DNA of 49,898 nucleotides from an uncultured Alistipes sp. (GCA_944321765.1 CALUMQ010000033.1:1-49898), one strand, 5' to 3'; shown: positions 1 through 8,479, counted from the stretch's first letter. A program made the numbers and translations. The notes: generated by a model not told the origin, from the letters alone.

Positions 1-110
1 ATGATGTTGCCCGCCTTTGCGAACTGACCTCCGAACAGTTTGACGCCGAGTCGCTTGCTTTCCGACTCACGGCCGTTCTTCGAGCTACCTACACCTTTCT
101 TGTGTGCCAT
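1..110 (-). CDS. rpmA: 50S ribosomal protein L27 (partial, N-terminal part)
   Basis: The reverse strand reads [16 protein letters not shown] and continues to the window edge, which is the L27 N-terminus. L27 sits in the 50S subunit and its N-terminal tail reaches the peptidyl-transferase centre. Only about 36 codons are present because the window cuts the gene. The ATG is at 110-108. It lies 21 bases after the rplU stop on the same strand, the usual rplU-rpmA order, so the two are almost certainly co-transcribed from the promoter at 481-511. The start MAHKKG shows no Firmicutes-type cleaved leader. Confidence 0.97.
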   Translation of the reverse strand, partial: MAHKKGVGSSKNGRESESKRLGVKLFGGQFAKAGNI

Positions 111-131
111 GATGATTCAGTTTTTAAGGGG

Positions 132-443
132 TTATGCAACGATGTCCTCGACGAGAATCTGCGTAAGGTACTGGCGGTGTCCGTTGCACTTCTGATAGCC
201 GGTGCGACGTTTCTTCTTGAAGACCAGAACCTTGTCATCCTTCAGATGCTTCAGGATCTTGCACTTTACTGCGGCGCCTTCTACTACAGGTGCGCCAACT
301 TTGACCTGACCGTCGTTGTCTGTGAGCAGGACTTTGTCGAAACTTACGGACGAATTCTCTTCGCCCTGAAGACGGTGAACATAAAGTTTCCGACCTTTTT
401 CAGCCTTAAACTGCTGACCTGCAATCTCTACTATAACGTACAT
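132..443 (-). CDS. rplU: 50S ribosomal protein L21
   Basis: A 103-residue protein, normal length for L21, beginning [17 protein letters not shown] and carrying the family signature near the C-terminus ([18 protein letters not shown]). L21 binds 23S rRNA in the large subunit. It is the first gene of the rplU-rpmA pair. The start ATG at 443 lies about 38 bases downstream of a Bacteroidetes-type promoter (-7 at 481-488, -33 at 508-511, reverse strand). The leader between promoter and start is AT-rich without a clear Shine-Dalgarno site, which is normal for this phylum. Confidence 0.98.
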   Translation of the reverse strand: MYVIVEIAGQQFKAEKGRKLYVHRLQGEENSSVSFDKVLLTDNDGQVKVGAPVVEGAAVKCKILKHLKDDKVLVFKKKRRTGYQKCNGHRQYLTQILVEDIVA

Positions 444-480
444 TAAGATCGATTATGTATTTGAACATAAATTCGGAGTG

Positions 481-511
481 CAAATATAGGCATAATTCTC
501 CAAGAAACAAA
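481..511 (-). promoter_or_regulatory. Bacteroidetes-type promoter for rplU-rpmA
   Basis: On the reverse strand TTTG (511-508) is followed after 19 bases by TATATTTG (488-481), a full match to the phylum's consensus TTTG-N19-21-TAnnTTTG. It lies just upstream of rplU. Confidence 0.75.
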
Positions 512-705
512 CTTTTCGGTATTTTTTCCTTTCGGGGATCCGTGGCACGGTTTTCGTTTCGAGCGGGCGGGGCCTGCGGGTTCCGTCCGCTGGTCCGAGG
601 GGTTTGAAAAGTGTCCAATTTGGTGTTAAAAATTTCACAATATCATAAATTCTTGTTACCTTTACCATGGCAATAGTCACAACCGGTATCCAAAAGGAGC
701 AAACG

Positions 706-1551
706 ATGATAAACGACAAGGTGAGAATGTATCTGCTGCCGCCGTTGTTCAACGCGGCGGTGCGGGCCGGCGCCGCCATCATGCAAGTATACAAGAATCG
801 CGACGATTACGACATAAGTCTCAAGAACGACCATACGCCGATCACGCAGGCCGACCGTGTGGCGCACCGCACGATCCGCGAGTACCTGGGCCCCACGCGC
901 ATACCGATTCTTTCGGAGGAGGGGCGCGAGATGCTCTACGACGAGCGGCGCAACTGGGAGCTCTACTGGCTGGTGGATCCGCTGGACGGGACGGTTGAGT
1001 TCATCAAGGGCAACAACGAGTTTACGGTCAACATAGCATTGATGGAGAACAACGTCTGCATCGGAGCGGTGATCTATGTTCCCTATTTTGAAAAGATGTA
1101 CGTCGCCGGGCGCGGTGCGGGCTCCTTCCTCAAGGAGCATATCGCTCCGAGTGCGGCGGCCGACTACAGCTACGAGGAGATCGTCCGCGACTGGACGCCG
1201 CTGCCGCTTCCGGGCGAGGCGTCACATGACCATCTTGTCGTGGCGGTGTCGCGTTCGCACCAGACGCCCGAGACGGCCGCATATGTCGAGGCGCTGCGCC
1301 GGGATCACCCCGATCTGGAGGTTGTCGAGCAGGGCAGCTCCTACAAGTTCTGCCTGCTGGCCGAGGGCCGCGTGGACTATTACGTGCGCACGACACACAC
1401 CTATGAGTGGGATACGGCGGCCGGGGAACTGATCCTCGCGGAGGCCGGAGGCTCCACGCGCTCGCTGCCCGACGACCGGGAGTTGCGTTACAACGAGGAG
1501 GACCTCCACAATCCGTGGTTCCATTGCCGATCGAAGTACTGCAAATTGTAA
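706..1551 (+). CDS. cysQ: 3'(2'),5'-bisphosphate nucleotidase, inositol-monophosphatase family
   Basis: About 281 residues. CysQ removes the 3' phosphate of PAP or PAPS, by-products of sulfate activation and sulfotransfer. The metal-dependent phosphatase signature is intact: the acidic EEG motif near residue 80, DPLDGT around residue 95 and WDTAAGELILAEAGG near residue 230. The start is placed at 706 because AAAAGGAG at 692-699 lies six bases before it; an in-frame ATG at 667 would add 13 unlikely residues. A weak -7-like TACCTTTA is at 657-664. No sulfate-assimilation neighbours lie next to it, so the exact substrate (PAP versus another small phosphomonoester) is inferred from family resemblance. 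Confidence 0.88.
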   Translation: MINDKVRMYLLPPLFNAAVRAGAAIMQVYKNRDDYDISLKNDHTPITQADRVAHRTIREYLGPTRIPILSEEGREMLYDERRNWELYWLVDPLDGTVEFIKGNNEFTVNIALMENNVCIGAVIYVPYFEKMYVAGRGAGSFLKEHIAPSAAADYSYEEIVRDWTPLPLPGEASHDHLVVAVSRSHQTPETAAYVEALRRDHPDLEVVEQGSSYKFCLLAEGRVDYYVRTTHTYEWDTAAGELILAEAGGSTRSLPDDRELRYNEEDLHNPWFHCRSKYCKL

Positions 1552-1624
1552 ATGGCCAGGCCGGCAGCCGCAAGCAGATCTTCGCTTGACAGACCGGTCC
1601 CGGCCGTTGAGGTCCGATTTTCAT

Positions 1625-1658
1625 AAAAACCCCGCAGGTCTTGCCTGTCGGGGTTTTT
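1625..1658. terminator. Bidirectional intrinsic terminator
   Basis: AAAAACCCCG and CGGGGTTTTT flank a short CAGG/CCTG inner stem, with one bulge. The A-tract and T-tract allow it to serve both cysQ (rightward) and the small membrane-protein gene (leftward), which converge here. Confidence 0.8.
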
Positions 1659-1676
1659 CATGGCTCCTCGGAGCGC

Positions 1677-1937
1677 TCAGGCCTTGTGTTCGATGTCGCA
1701 GGCTCCGCAGTTGCCCGAGCATCCGGCCAGGGTATGGCTGTCAGAGCACTCGGCCGAGCCGTCCGCCTCGCGCGTCTCCTGTACGGCGCACTTGATGCCC
1801 AGGCGCTGCATGTTCTTGTTGGTCGAGATCTCCGAATCGATGTGGTGCCCCTTGATCATCAGGGTCAGCGACATGCCGAGGACAAACAGCGCCACGGCCG
1901 CTGCAGAGCACAGAATGACGATTAACCACGCAGGCAT
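1677..1937 (-). CDS. Small membrane protein with cysteine-rich C-terminal tail
   Basis: 86 residues starting MPAWLIVIL. One hydrophobic segment (about residues 4-28) is followed by a soluble part with a basic GHH (30-32) and a C-terminal cluster C50, C64, C73, C77, C80, the last three within GCSGNCGAC. Single-span proteins with a short Cys-rich tail can bind iron or other metal. The general layout recalls NqrM, the iron-delivery maturation factor of Na+-NQR, but the cysteine spacing is not clearly that family, so function is unassigned. It is transcribed divergently from trkA from a shared symmetric promoter. The ATG at 1937 gives a hydrophobic start; a longer frame back to 2030 would run through the promoter and is rejected. 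Confidence 0.8.
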   Translation of the reverse strand: MPAWLIVILCSAAAVALFVLGMSLTLMIKGHHIDSEISTNKNMQRLGIKCAVQETREADGSAECSDSHTLAGCSGNCGACDIEHKA

Positions 1938-1964
1938 ATTTTCACAGGTTTTTACGTTCCGAAA

Positions 1965-1996
1965 TTTGGGGTTTCGGCGACAAATGTATACATTTG
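1965..1996 (+). promoter_or_regulatory. Promoter for trkA (right half of a symmetric divergent promoter)
   Basis: TTTG at 1965-1968, 20 bases, then TACATTTG at 1989-1996: full match to the Bacteroidetes consensus. The predicted start of transcription near 2003 gives a leader of about 80 bases before trkA. Confidence 0.75.
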
Positions 1997-2012
1997 TCAG
2001 ATAAATTGCAAA
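1981..2012 (-). promoter_or_regulatory. Promoter for the cysteine-tailed membrane protein (left half)
   Basis: On the reverse strand TTTG (2012-2009), 20 bases, then TACATTTG (1988-1981). It is the exact mirror image of the trkA promoter about position 1988.5. The two -7 elements abut and form a perfect 20-base palindrome at 1979-1998. Confidence 0.75.
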
Positions 2013-2083
2013 AATGTTGCCTGACTGCACCGTGGCTCTCCGGATACCCGGTGCGGGGGCGGAACGAACGAAATGCTGAATCT

Positions 2084-3421
2084 ATGAAAATCGTGATTGC
2101 GGGCGCGGGGGAGATGGGAAGCCACCTGGCCCGGATGTTGAGCGGCAACGGCCATGACATCACCGTCATCGACAGCGATCAGAAGCTGCTTTCGGAGGTG
2201 AGCAACCTGGCCGACGTGATCACCGTCGAGGGGGACTCGACCGTTTTTGCGGTCCTGCGCCAGGCGTCGGTGCGCAAGTGCGACCTCTTCATCGCCGTGA
2301 ATCACGAGGAGAATGCCAACATCGTCTCGGCGATGCTGGCCAAGAAGCTCGGGGCCAAGAAGTCCATCGCCCGCATCGACAACAACGAATACCTCGAACC
2401 CAACAACAAGGAGATGTTCATCGACATGGGCATCGACTACCTGTTCTATCCCGAAAAGGTGGCGGCGCGTGAGGTGATCAACCTGCTGGGGCACACCTCG
2501 ACGACCGAATATGTGGACTTTTCGAGCGGCAAGCTCTCGCTGGTGGTCTTCCGCCTGGAGCCGACCTCCCCGCTGGTGGGGCGCGTGCTGGAGGGCTTCA
2601 GCGACGATACGCCGCCGAGCTACCGCACGGTGGCCATCACGCGGGGCGGGCAGACCATCATTCCGCGCGAGGGGGAGCAGTTCATGGAGGGCGACACGGT
2701 TTATCTCATCGCCCGCCAGGACGCCGTCCACGAGGTGATGGAGTTTTCCGGGCAGAAGAACATCGAGATCAACAACCTGATGATTCTGGGCGGTTCGCGC
2801 ATCGGAATCCGCATCGCCACGGAGCTGCAGGACGAGATCAACATCAAACTGGTGGACTATAACGCCGAGAAGGCCTACCGGCTGGCCGAGATGCTCGACA
2901 AGACGTTGATCATCAACGAGGACGGCCGCAATACCGAGGCCATGATGGAGGAGGGCCTGTCGAACATGGACGCTTTTGTGGCGGTGACCGGACGCAGCGA
3001 GACGAACATCCTGGCGGCGATGCTGGCCAAACGCATGGGTGTGAAGAAGGTGATCGCCGAGGTCGAGAATCTCAACTACATCAACCTGGCGGAGTCGATC
3101 GGCATCGACACGATCATCAACAAGAAGCTCGTCACGGCGTCGAACATCTTCCGTTTCACGATGTCGACCGACGTGCAGGCGATCAAGTGCCTGACGGGCA
3201 GCGATGCCGAGGTGCTGGAGTTCATCGTCAAGCCCAACTCTCCGGCCACGAAGGTGCGGATCAAGGATCTGGGGCTTCCGGAGGATACGATCATCGGCGG
3301 CATCGTGCGCGGTGACAAGGTCTTCATTGCCGTGGACAACATGGAGATCAACCCCTACGACCGCGTGGTGGTCTTCTCGATGCCCGGATCTGTCGGCACG
3401 GTGGGACGCTATTTCAACTGA
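2084..3421 (+). CDS. trkA: Trk system potassium-uptake regulatory subunit TrkA
   Basis: 445 residues, standard TrkA length with two RCK modules. Each module has a Rossmann NAD-binding half: the first begins IAGAGEMG (residues 5-12, GxGxxG), the second has ILGGSRIG near residue 230. Each is followed by a TrkA-C type ligand-binding half. TrkA forms a cytoplasmic ring that gates the membrane channel TrkH or TrkG. No trkH lies in this window, so the partner is encoded elsewhere. The start at 2084 (MKIVIAGAG) is chosen because the nucleotide fold begins at once; the longer frame from 1994 would start inside the promoter. A 47-base gap separates it from the next gene. Confidence 0.93.
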   Translation: MKIVIAGAGEMGSHLARMLSGNGHDITVIDSDQKLLSEVSNLADVITVEGDSTVFAVLRQASVRKCDLFIAVNHEENANIVSAMLAKKLGAKKSIARIDNNEYLEPNNKEMFIDMGIDYLFYPEKVAAREVINLLGHTSTTEYVDFSSGKLSLVVFRLEPTSPLVGRVLEGFSDDTPPSYRTVAITRGGQTIIPREGEQFMEGDTVYLIARQDAVHEVMEFSGQKNIEINNLMILGGSRIGIRIATELQDEINIKLVDYNAEKAYRLAEMLDKTLIINEDGRNTEAMMEEGLSNMDAFVAVTGRSETNILAAMLAKRMGVKKVIAEVENLNYINLAESIGIDTIINKKLVTASNIFRFTMSTDVQAIKCLTGSDAEVLEFIVKPNSPATKVRIKDLGLPEDTIIGGIVRGDKVFIAVDNMEINPYDRVVVFSMPGSVGTVGRYFN

Positions 3422-3468
3422 TCCGGCATCTGGAAGAAAACGGATAACGTACAACGTTACGCAACGAT

Positions 3469-4965
3469 ATGTCTCTGAGAAATTCCTTGCTGCGAGCCTG
3501 GTTTGCACGGCGCGAACGGGCGATTGACCGCTTTCGGCAGCATCCGCTGCTGACGCAGGAGCGGATGTTCCGCCGGTTGCTGCACCGCGGAGCCTCCACG
3601 GCCTTCGGACGCGAGTTCGGACTGGGAACCGTCCGCACGGTCGAGCAGTTTCAGACACAGGTTCCGACGTTCGGCTATGAGCGTTTCAAACCCTATATCG
3701 AACGGATGCGTTCCGGCGAACGCGACGTGACCTTTCCCGGGCGGGTAACGCTCTTTGCCCGCTCGTCGGGGACGACCTCCGACCGCAGCAAGTACATTCC
3801 CGTGACGCGGGAGTCGCTGTGGTGGAACCATACGCTGGGCATGCGCGACGTGGCTGCGGTCTACGCCGCGAACTACCCCCGGTCGAAGGTCCTCGACGGC
3901 AAGACGCTGACACTCGGGGGCTCGTGTACCCGCGAAGGGGAGACGCTGGTCGGGGATCTTTCGGCGCTGCTCATTCACGAAACGACCTTCTGGAGCGGAT
4001 GGTTCCGGGCTCCGAAGATCGCCACGGCGATTCTTGCGGATTTTGACGCCAAATGCGAGGCGATCTGCCGCGAGTGCGTCGGTGAACGCATTACGGCCTT
4101 TGCGGGGGTTCCGTCGTGGAATCTTGCGCTGATGCGCCGGGTGCTGGAGTATACCGGGAAGTCGAATCTGCTGGAGGTGTGGCCCCATCTGGAGATGTTT
4201 GCCCACGGAGGCGTGGAGTTCACCCCCTACCGACGTTCGTTCGAGGAGCTGATCCCTTCGGCAGGGATGCACTACATGGAGACCTACAACGCTTCGGAGG
4301 GCTTCTTTGCCCTGGCCGACGACCCGTCGCGCAGCGACATGCTGCTGATGCTCGACTACGGCACGTTCTTCGAATTCCGCCACGGCGAGCAGATCGTTCC
4401 GCTCGAAGGGGTCGAGTGCGGCAAGGTATATGCCCTGCTCATCACGTCGAACAACGGCCTGTGGCGTTATGAGATCGGCGACACGGTGGAGTTCACTTCG
4501 ACGAACCCCTACCGGATCCGTTTTGCGGGACGTACACGCCAGTATATCAATGTCTTCGGCGAGGAGCTGATTGTCGACAACGCCGAGGCCGCGTTGCAGG
4601 CTGCCTGCCGTGCAACGGGTGCCGTGGTGAGCGAATACAGCGTGGCGCCGTGCTACATGTCGCTGCGCGAACGCGGAGCCCACGAGTGGATTGTGGAGTT
4701 CGAACGCCGGCCCGATGACATGGAACGTTTCGAGGCGACGCTGGACGAGCAGCTGCGTGCCGTGAATTCGGACTACGATGCCAAACGGCGCACGACCCTT
4801 GAGCGGCAACACCTGACGGAGGTCGCCCCGGGGCTGTTCCTGGCCTGGATGCGGGCCCGGGGCAAGAACAAGGTGCCGCGGCTGTCGAACGACCGCCGGG
4901 TGGCCGAAGACGTGCTGGCCTTTGCCGCAGGGTGGGGCGGAAGCATGCAAACGAAGGAGCGATAA
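3469..4965 (+). CDS. GH3-family acyl-acid-amido synthetase-like protein
   Basis: 498 residues, close to the usual length of the bacterial GH3 group. The adenylate-forming motifs are visible: SSGTTS (residues 99-104), a YNASEGFFAL segment near residue 270 and YEIGDTVEF near residue 337. GH3 enzymes are related to the ANL superfamily; plant members adenylate a carboxylic acid such as jasmonate or auxin and join it to an amino acid. The substrate of bacterial homologues is generally unknown, and I do not assign one. It sits between trkA and a deoxynucleoside kinase, 18 bases before the latter, and is probably co-transcribed with both. A short inverted repeat lies about 10 bases before the start codon. 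Confidence 0.87.
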   Translation: MSLRNSLLRAWFARRERAIDRFRQHPLLTQERMFRRLLHRGASTAFGREFGLGTVRTVEQFQTQVPTFGYERFKPYIERMRSGERDVTFPGRVTLFARSSGTTSDRSKYIPVTRESLWWNHTLGMRDVAAVYAANYPRSKVLDGKTLTLGGSCTREGETLVGDLSALLIHETTFWSGWFRAPKIATAILADFDAKCEAICRECVGERITAFAGVPSWNLALMRRVLEYTGKSNLLEVWPHLEMFAHGGVEFTPYRRSFEELIPSAGMHYMETYNASEGFFALADDPSRSDMLLMLDYGTFFEFRHGEQIVPLEGVECGKVYALLITSNNGLWRYEIGDTVEFTSTNPYRIRFAGRTRQYINVFGEELIVDNAEAALQAACRATGAVVSEYSVAPCYMSLRERGAHEWIVEFERRPDDMERFEATLDEQLRAVNSDYDAKRRTTLERQHLTEVAPGLFLAWMRARGKNKVPRLSNDRRVAEDVLAFAAGWGGSMQTKER

Positions 4966-4983
4966 CATTAAAACGATACGGTC

Positions 4984-5604
4984 ATGTATATAGCCATTGC
5001 GGGAAATATCGGAAGCGGGAAGACGACGCTGACCCAGATGCTGACGGAGCATTACCATGCGAAGTGCTACCTGGAGGAGAGCAACAATCCCTACATCGGG
5101 GATTTTTACGAGGATATGAACCGTTGGGCGTTCAACCTGCAGATCTCGTTTCTCGGGAGCCGTATCCAGCAGACGATGGACATGCTTTCGGACTGTGGCG
5201 GGGGAGTGATCGTGCAGGACCGCACGATCTACGAGGATGCGCACATCTTTGCGGAGAATCTTCACGAGATGGGGCTGATGTCGACGCGTGATATCGAGAC
5301 CTACATGAAGATCTTCCGTCTGGTGACCTCGCTCATTCCGCGTCCCGACCTGCTGATCTACCTGCGGGCGAGTGTTCCGACGCTGATTTCGCAGATCCGC
5401 AAGCGGGGCCGCGAATACGAGATGAACATCGACGAGCTCTATCTCAAGCGCCTGAACGACAAATACGACCACTGGATCGATACGATCTACGAAGGCGAGA
5501 TGCTGGTGATCGACAAGGACCGGGAGGATTTTGTCTCGGATCCTGCGGTGCTGGAGAAGATCTGCGCCCATATCGACGCCATGCGTGCGAAGCTGAACAA
5601 ATAA
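4984..5604 (+). CDS. Deoxynucleoside kinase
   Basis: 206 residues. It begins with a P-loop (GNIGSGKTT, residues 7-15), followed by the substrate-site ExxNNP segment (EESNNPY), the DRTIYED motif (about residue 80; DRS/DRT type) and an arginine-rich lid (RKRGREYE, about residue 140). These mark the dNK/dGK/dAK family, which phosphorylates deoxynucleosides with ATP in nucleotide salvage. Which base is preferred cannot be read from sequence alone. It is tightly packed between the GH3-family gene (18 bases) and the rRNA methyltransferase (6 bases), which suggests one transcript. Confidence 0.92.
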   Translation: MYIAIAGNIGSGKTTLTQMLTEHYHAKCYLEESNNPYIGDFYEDMNRWAFNLQISFLGSRIQQTMDMLSDCGGGVIVQDRTIYEDAHIFAENLHEMGLMSTRDIETYMKIFRLVTSLIPRPDLLIYLRASVPTLISQIRKRGREYEMNIDELYLKRLNDKYDHWIDTIYEGEMLVIDKDREDFVSDPAVLEKICAHIDAMRAKLNK

Positions 5605-5610
5605 TAGACG

Positions 5611-6993
5611 ATGACGACGCAACTTCCCGAATCCTTCCGGCGGCGCGTGCTCGACGACCTGGGGGCCGAGGAGGGCCGTGCGCTCTGCGCGGCGCTTGAC
5701 GGCGAGTCGCCCGTTTCGGTGCGGCTGAATTCAGCGAAGCGCGACGGCGGATCCTTGCCGGGCGTGGTCGCGGAGCGTGCCGTGCCGTGGTGTGCGGAGG
5801 GTCTGTACCTGCGCGAACGTCCGTCGTTCACGCTCGACACCGATTTCCACGCCGGGATGTACTACGTGCAGGAGGCTTCGTCGCAGTTCGTCGGACGGCT
5901 GCTCGACGGGGTGGCGCTCGACGGAGCGCGCATCCTCGACCTGTGCGCCGCCCCGGGCGGCAAGACCACCCTCTACGCCTCGCTGGTGGGTGACGACGGA
6001 CTGGTCGTGGCCAACGAGATCGACCGCCGCCGCGCCTCGGTGCTGGCCGACAACGTGCGTAAGTGGGGGACGGGCAACGTGGCCGTTACAACTTGCGAGC
6101 CGCGGGCGGTTTGCGATTTTGAGGCGTGGTTCGACGTCGTGGCGGTGGATGCCCCCTGTTCGGGCGAAGGAATGTTCCGCAAGGACGACGAGGCGCGCCG
6201 GGAGTGGAGCGAAGGCAACGTGCGGATGTGTGCGGCGCGTCAGGATGCCATTCTGCGCGAGGCGTGGCGGGCGCTGAAGCCCGGAGGCCGCCTTGTGTAC
6301 AGCACCTGCACGTTCAACCGCGACGAGGACGAAGGTACGCTGGAGCGGATGCTGACATGGGCTGGCGGGGAGGTTGTCGAGGCACCGGAGGTTGCCGTGG
6401 ATGCGGCATGGGGCATCGTGTGCGGAGCCGTGGGGCCGTGGCGCACCTTCCGTTTCTATCCGCACCGGGTCTGCGGCGAAGGCTTTTTTGCGGCCGTGGC
6501 GTGCAAGTCGCCCGAGGCGGAGGGGCGTATGCGCGTGCCGAAGGCGCGGCGTGAGGTGATCATGCCTGCCGCTCGGAAAAGCATCGGGGAGCTCTCCCGC
6601 TGGGTGCGGAATCCGGAGCGCATGCATTTTGTCGAGGCGGCCGGCACCTGTTACGCCTGGCCGGCATCCCAGCAGACGGCTCTGAAGGCCCTGTCGGGAA
6701 GCCTGCCGGTCATCTATTCGGGCGTTGCGCTGGGGCAGCTCTTCAAGGGAAGTCTGAAGCCCGATCCGGCCCTGGCCCTTTACGCCGGACTCTACCGCCG
6801 GGCGATTGCCGTGGCGGAGCTCGACGGGGAGCGGGCTTTGGCCTACCTGCGACGTCAGGAGATTGCGCCCGAGGGACTGACGGAGGGCCTCGATCTGATC
6901 TGCGCCCGGGGGCGTGCGCTGGGATTTGCCAAGCGCATCGGACGCCGTGTGAACAACATGTATCCCAATTCGTTGCGAATCATAAAACAGTAG
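5611..6993 (+). CDS. RsmF-like 16S rRNA (cytosine-C5) methyltransferase, NOL1/NOP2/Sun family
   Basis: 460 residues. The SAM-binding core has LDLCAAPGGKTT (about residue 110), the motif IV cysteine in DAPCSGEGMFRKDDE (about residue 180) and the motif VI nucleophile in YSTCTFNRDEDE (about residue 230). The C-terminal 150 residues resemble the RsmF/PUA-like extension that helps bind RNA. The family makes m5C in rRNA; RsmF acts on 16S rRNA C1407 in E. coli, and I infer a comparable target. The gene overlaps no neighbour but is only 2 bases from the MerR-type gene downstream. Confidence 0.9.
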   Translation: MTTQLPESFRRRVLDDLGAEEGRALCAALDGESPVSVRLNSAKRDGGSLPGVVAERAVPWCAEGLYLRERPSFTLDTDFHAGMYYVQEASSQFVGRLLDGVALDGARILDLCAAPGGKTTLYASLVGDDGLVVANEIDRRRASVLADNVRKWGTGNVAVTTCEPRAVCDFEAWFDVVAVDAPCSGEGMFRKDDEARREWSEGNVRMCAARQDAILREAWRALKPGGRLVYSTCTFNRDEDEGTLERMLTWAGGEVVEAPEVAVDAAWGIVCGAVGPWRTFRFYPHRVCGEGFFAAVACKSPEAEGRMRVPKARREVIMPAARKSIGELSRWVRNPERMHFVEAAGTCYAWPASQQTALKALSGSLPVIYSGVALGQLFKGSLKPDPALALYAGLYRRAIAVAELDGERALAYLRRQEIAPEGLTEGLDLICARGRALGFAKRIGRRVNNMYPNSLRIIKQ

Positions 6994-6995
6994 TT

Positions 6996-7577
6996 ATGGC
7001 CGAGAAACTTTTCTATACGATGGGCGAGGTGGCGGAGATGTTCGACGTCAATCAGTCGTTGCTCCGTTACTGGGAGTCGCAGTTCAAGATCCTGCGCCCC
7101 AAGCGCAACAAGAAGGGCAACCGGCTCTTCACGCAGGAGGATATCCGGAACCTGAAGCTGATCTATCACCTGGTCAAGGAGCGCGGCATGACCCTCGAGG
7201 GGGCCAAGAAGGCGTTGCGCGGAGCGCAGACCGACGGCGGAAGCGACATGAACCGCGATGCCGAACTGATGGAGCGTCTGCAACGCATCCGTTCGCTGCT
7301 GGAGGAGGTGCGTGAGGATCTGAAGTCCGAGGCACCCGAGGTGGAGGAGCATGCTGTGAAGCCGGCGCCGGAGCGCAGATCCGGGCGGCGTCCCGTGGTG
7401 AAGATCGACGAATCGGGAGCGGCGACGTCCGCCGAAGGGGCCGAAGGAGCCGAGGCGTCCGGGAGCACCGGGAAGACGCCGGCAGCCACCCGGCGTACGA
7501 CACGCCGTCCACGGCGCAAGAAGGAGGAGTCGGAGAACAAGGAGCTTTTCGCCTTTTATGAGCAGTCGCTCTTCTGA
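6996..7577 (+). CDS. MerR-family transcriptional regulator
   Basis: 193 residues. The N-terminal MerR helix-turn-helix covers about residues 6-75 (YTMGEVAEMFDVNQSLLRYWE, then the wing KGNRLFTQEDIRNLKLIYHLV). It is followed by a coiled-coil of about 45 residues and a low-complexity tail rich in Ala, Gly, Thr and Arg/Lys (residues 115-185). There is no recognisable ligand or metal-binding cysteine site, so the effector is unknown. This short MerR type with a disordered tail is common in Bacteroidetes. It is co-directional with the rRNA methyltransferase and starts 2 bases after its stop. Confidence 0.88.
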   Translation: MAEKLFYTMGEVAEMFDVNQSLLRYWESQFKILRPKRNKKGNRLFTQEDIRNLKLIYHLVKERGMTLEGAKKALRGAQTDGGSDMNRDAELMERLQRIRSLLEEVREDLKSEAPEVEEHAVKPAPERRSGRRPVVKIDESGAATSAEGAEGAEASGSTGKTPAATRRTTRRPRRKKEESENKELFAFYEQSLF

Positions 7578-7670
7578 GTCCCTTCTGATTTCCCCGGCTG
7601 CCTGCAGACCGGGAGTTGCGTATTGCCATTCATTATTTTGAAAACGTATCATCTTTAATATCCTGAAAAT

Positions 7671-8456
7671 ATGTTGATCCGGGAGATAACCGATGCCATC
7701 GAGCGGTTTGCCCCGCTCGGATGGCAGGCCTCATATGACAATGCCGGACTGATCGTCGGTCGTGCGGACGACGAGGTGCACCGGGCGCTGCTGGCCGTCG
7801 ACGTCACCGAGGAGGTGCTCGACGAGGCCGAGGCCGAGGGGTGTGACATCATCATCACACACCATCCGATCGTGTTTCATGCCCTGAAACGCTTCAATTC
7901 GGCCGATTACGTGCAGCGGTGCGTCGAGCGCGCCATCCGCCGCGGCATCGCGCTCTATGCCTGCCATACGAACCTCGACAGCGCTCCCGAAGGGATGAGC
8001 TGGCGTGTGGCTCACAAACTGGGGGTCGAAGGGCTTGAGGTCCTGCAGCCTGCCGAGCCCGGGAGTGCCGTGGGATTCGGTGTCGTGGGGGAGCTTCCGC
8101 AGGAGGTGCCGACGCGGGAGTTCATGGAACGGATCCGTGAGCGGCTCAACGTGCGGGTGATCCGTCACAGCGACGTGGCGACGGCTACGGTCCGCCGTGT
8201 GGCGGTCTGCACGGGAGCCGGGGCGTCGATGATCGGCGACGCACGGCGCGCGGGAGCCGATTTCTACCTGACGGCAGACCTCAAGTACAACGATTTCATG
8301 ACGCCCGATAACGCCCTCACGGTGGCCGATATAGGTCATTTTGAGAGTGAATATTGTGCAATTGAGATTTTATTTGATATTTTATCGAAAAATTTACGTA
8401 CCTTTGCGGTTCGCAGGAGTGAACGCTCGCGCAATCCGGTGAATTATCTGGTGTAA
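7671..8456 (+). CDS. Nif3-like dinuclear-metal-centre protein
   Basis: 261 residues, the short form of the family without the central insert seen in longer homologues. Metal-ligand motifs are present: ITHHPIVFHALK (about residues 59-70), HTNLDSAPEG (about residue 98) and HFESE (about residue 223). Nif3/YbgI proteins form hexameric rings with a two-metal site; the biochemical role is not settled, with hydrolase or GTP cyclohydrolase-like activity proposed. It is followed after 23 bases by a coiled-coil zinc-ribbon protein, a pairing seen in many bacteria that hints at a joint role. The 93 bases before it hold no clear promoter. Confidence 0.9.
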   Translation: MLIREITDAIERFAPLGWQASYDNAGLIVGRADDEVHRALLAVDVTEEVLDEAEAEGCDIIITHHPIVFHALKRFNSADYVQRCVERAIRRGIALYACHTNLDSAPEGMSWRVAHKLGVEGLEVLQPAEPGSAVGFGVVGELPQEVPTREFMERIRERLNVRVIRHSDVATATVRRVAVCTGAGASMIGDARRAGADFYLTADLKYNDFMTPDNALTVADIGHFESEYCAIEILFDILSKNLRTFAVRRSERSRNPVNYLV

Positions 8457-8479
8457 GTCTAAATTATACAACACAATAT

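Noticed and set aside
1677-1937. Firm assignment of the small membrane protein as NqrM
   Set aside because: The cysteine spacing does not clearly match; kept only as a hypothesis.
3445-3459. Short perfect inverted repeat TAACGTACAACGTTA before the GH3-family gene
   Set aside because: Six-base arms around three bases are expected by chance at this window size; no second copy was noticed, so I do not call it an operator.
3457-5622. Long leftward open frame opposite the GH3 and kinase genes
   Set aside because: It covers two intact rightward genes and has no family features.
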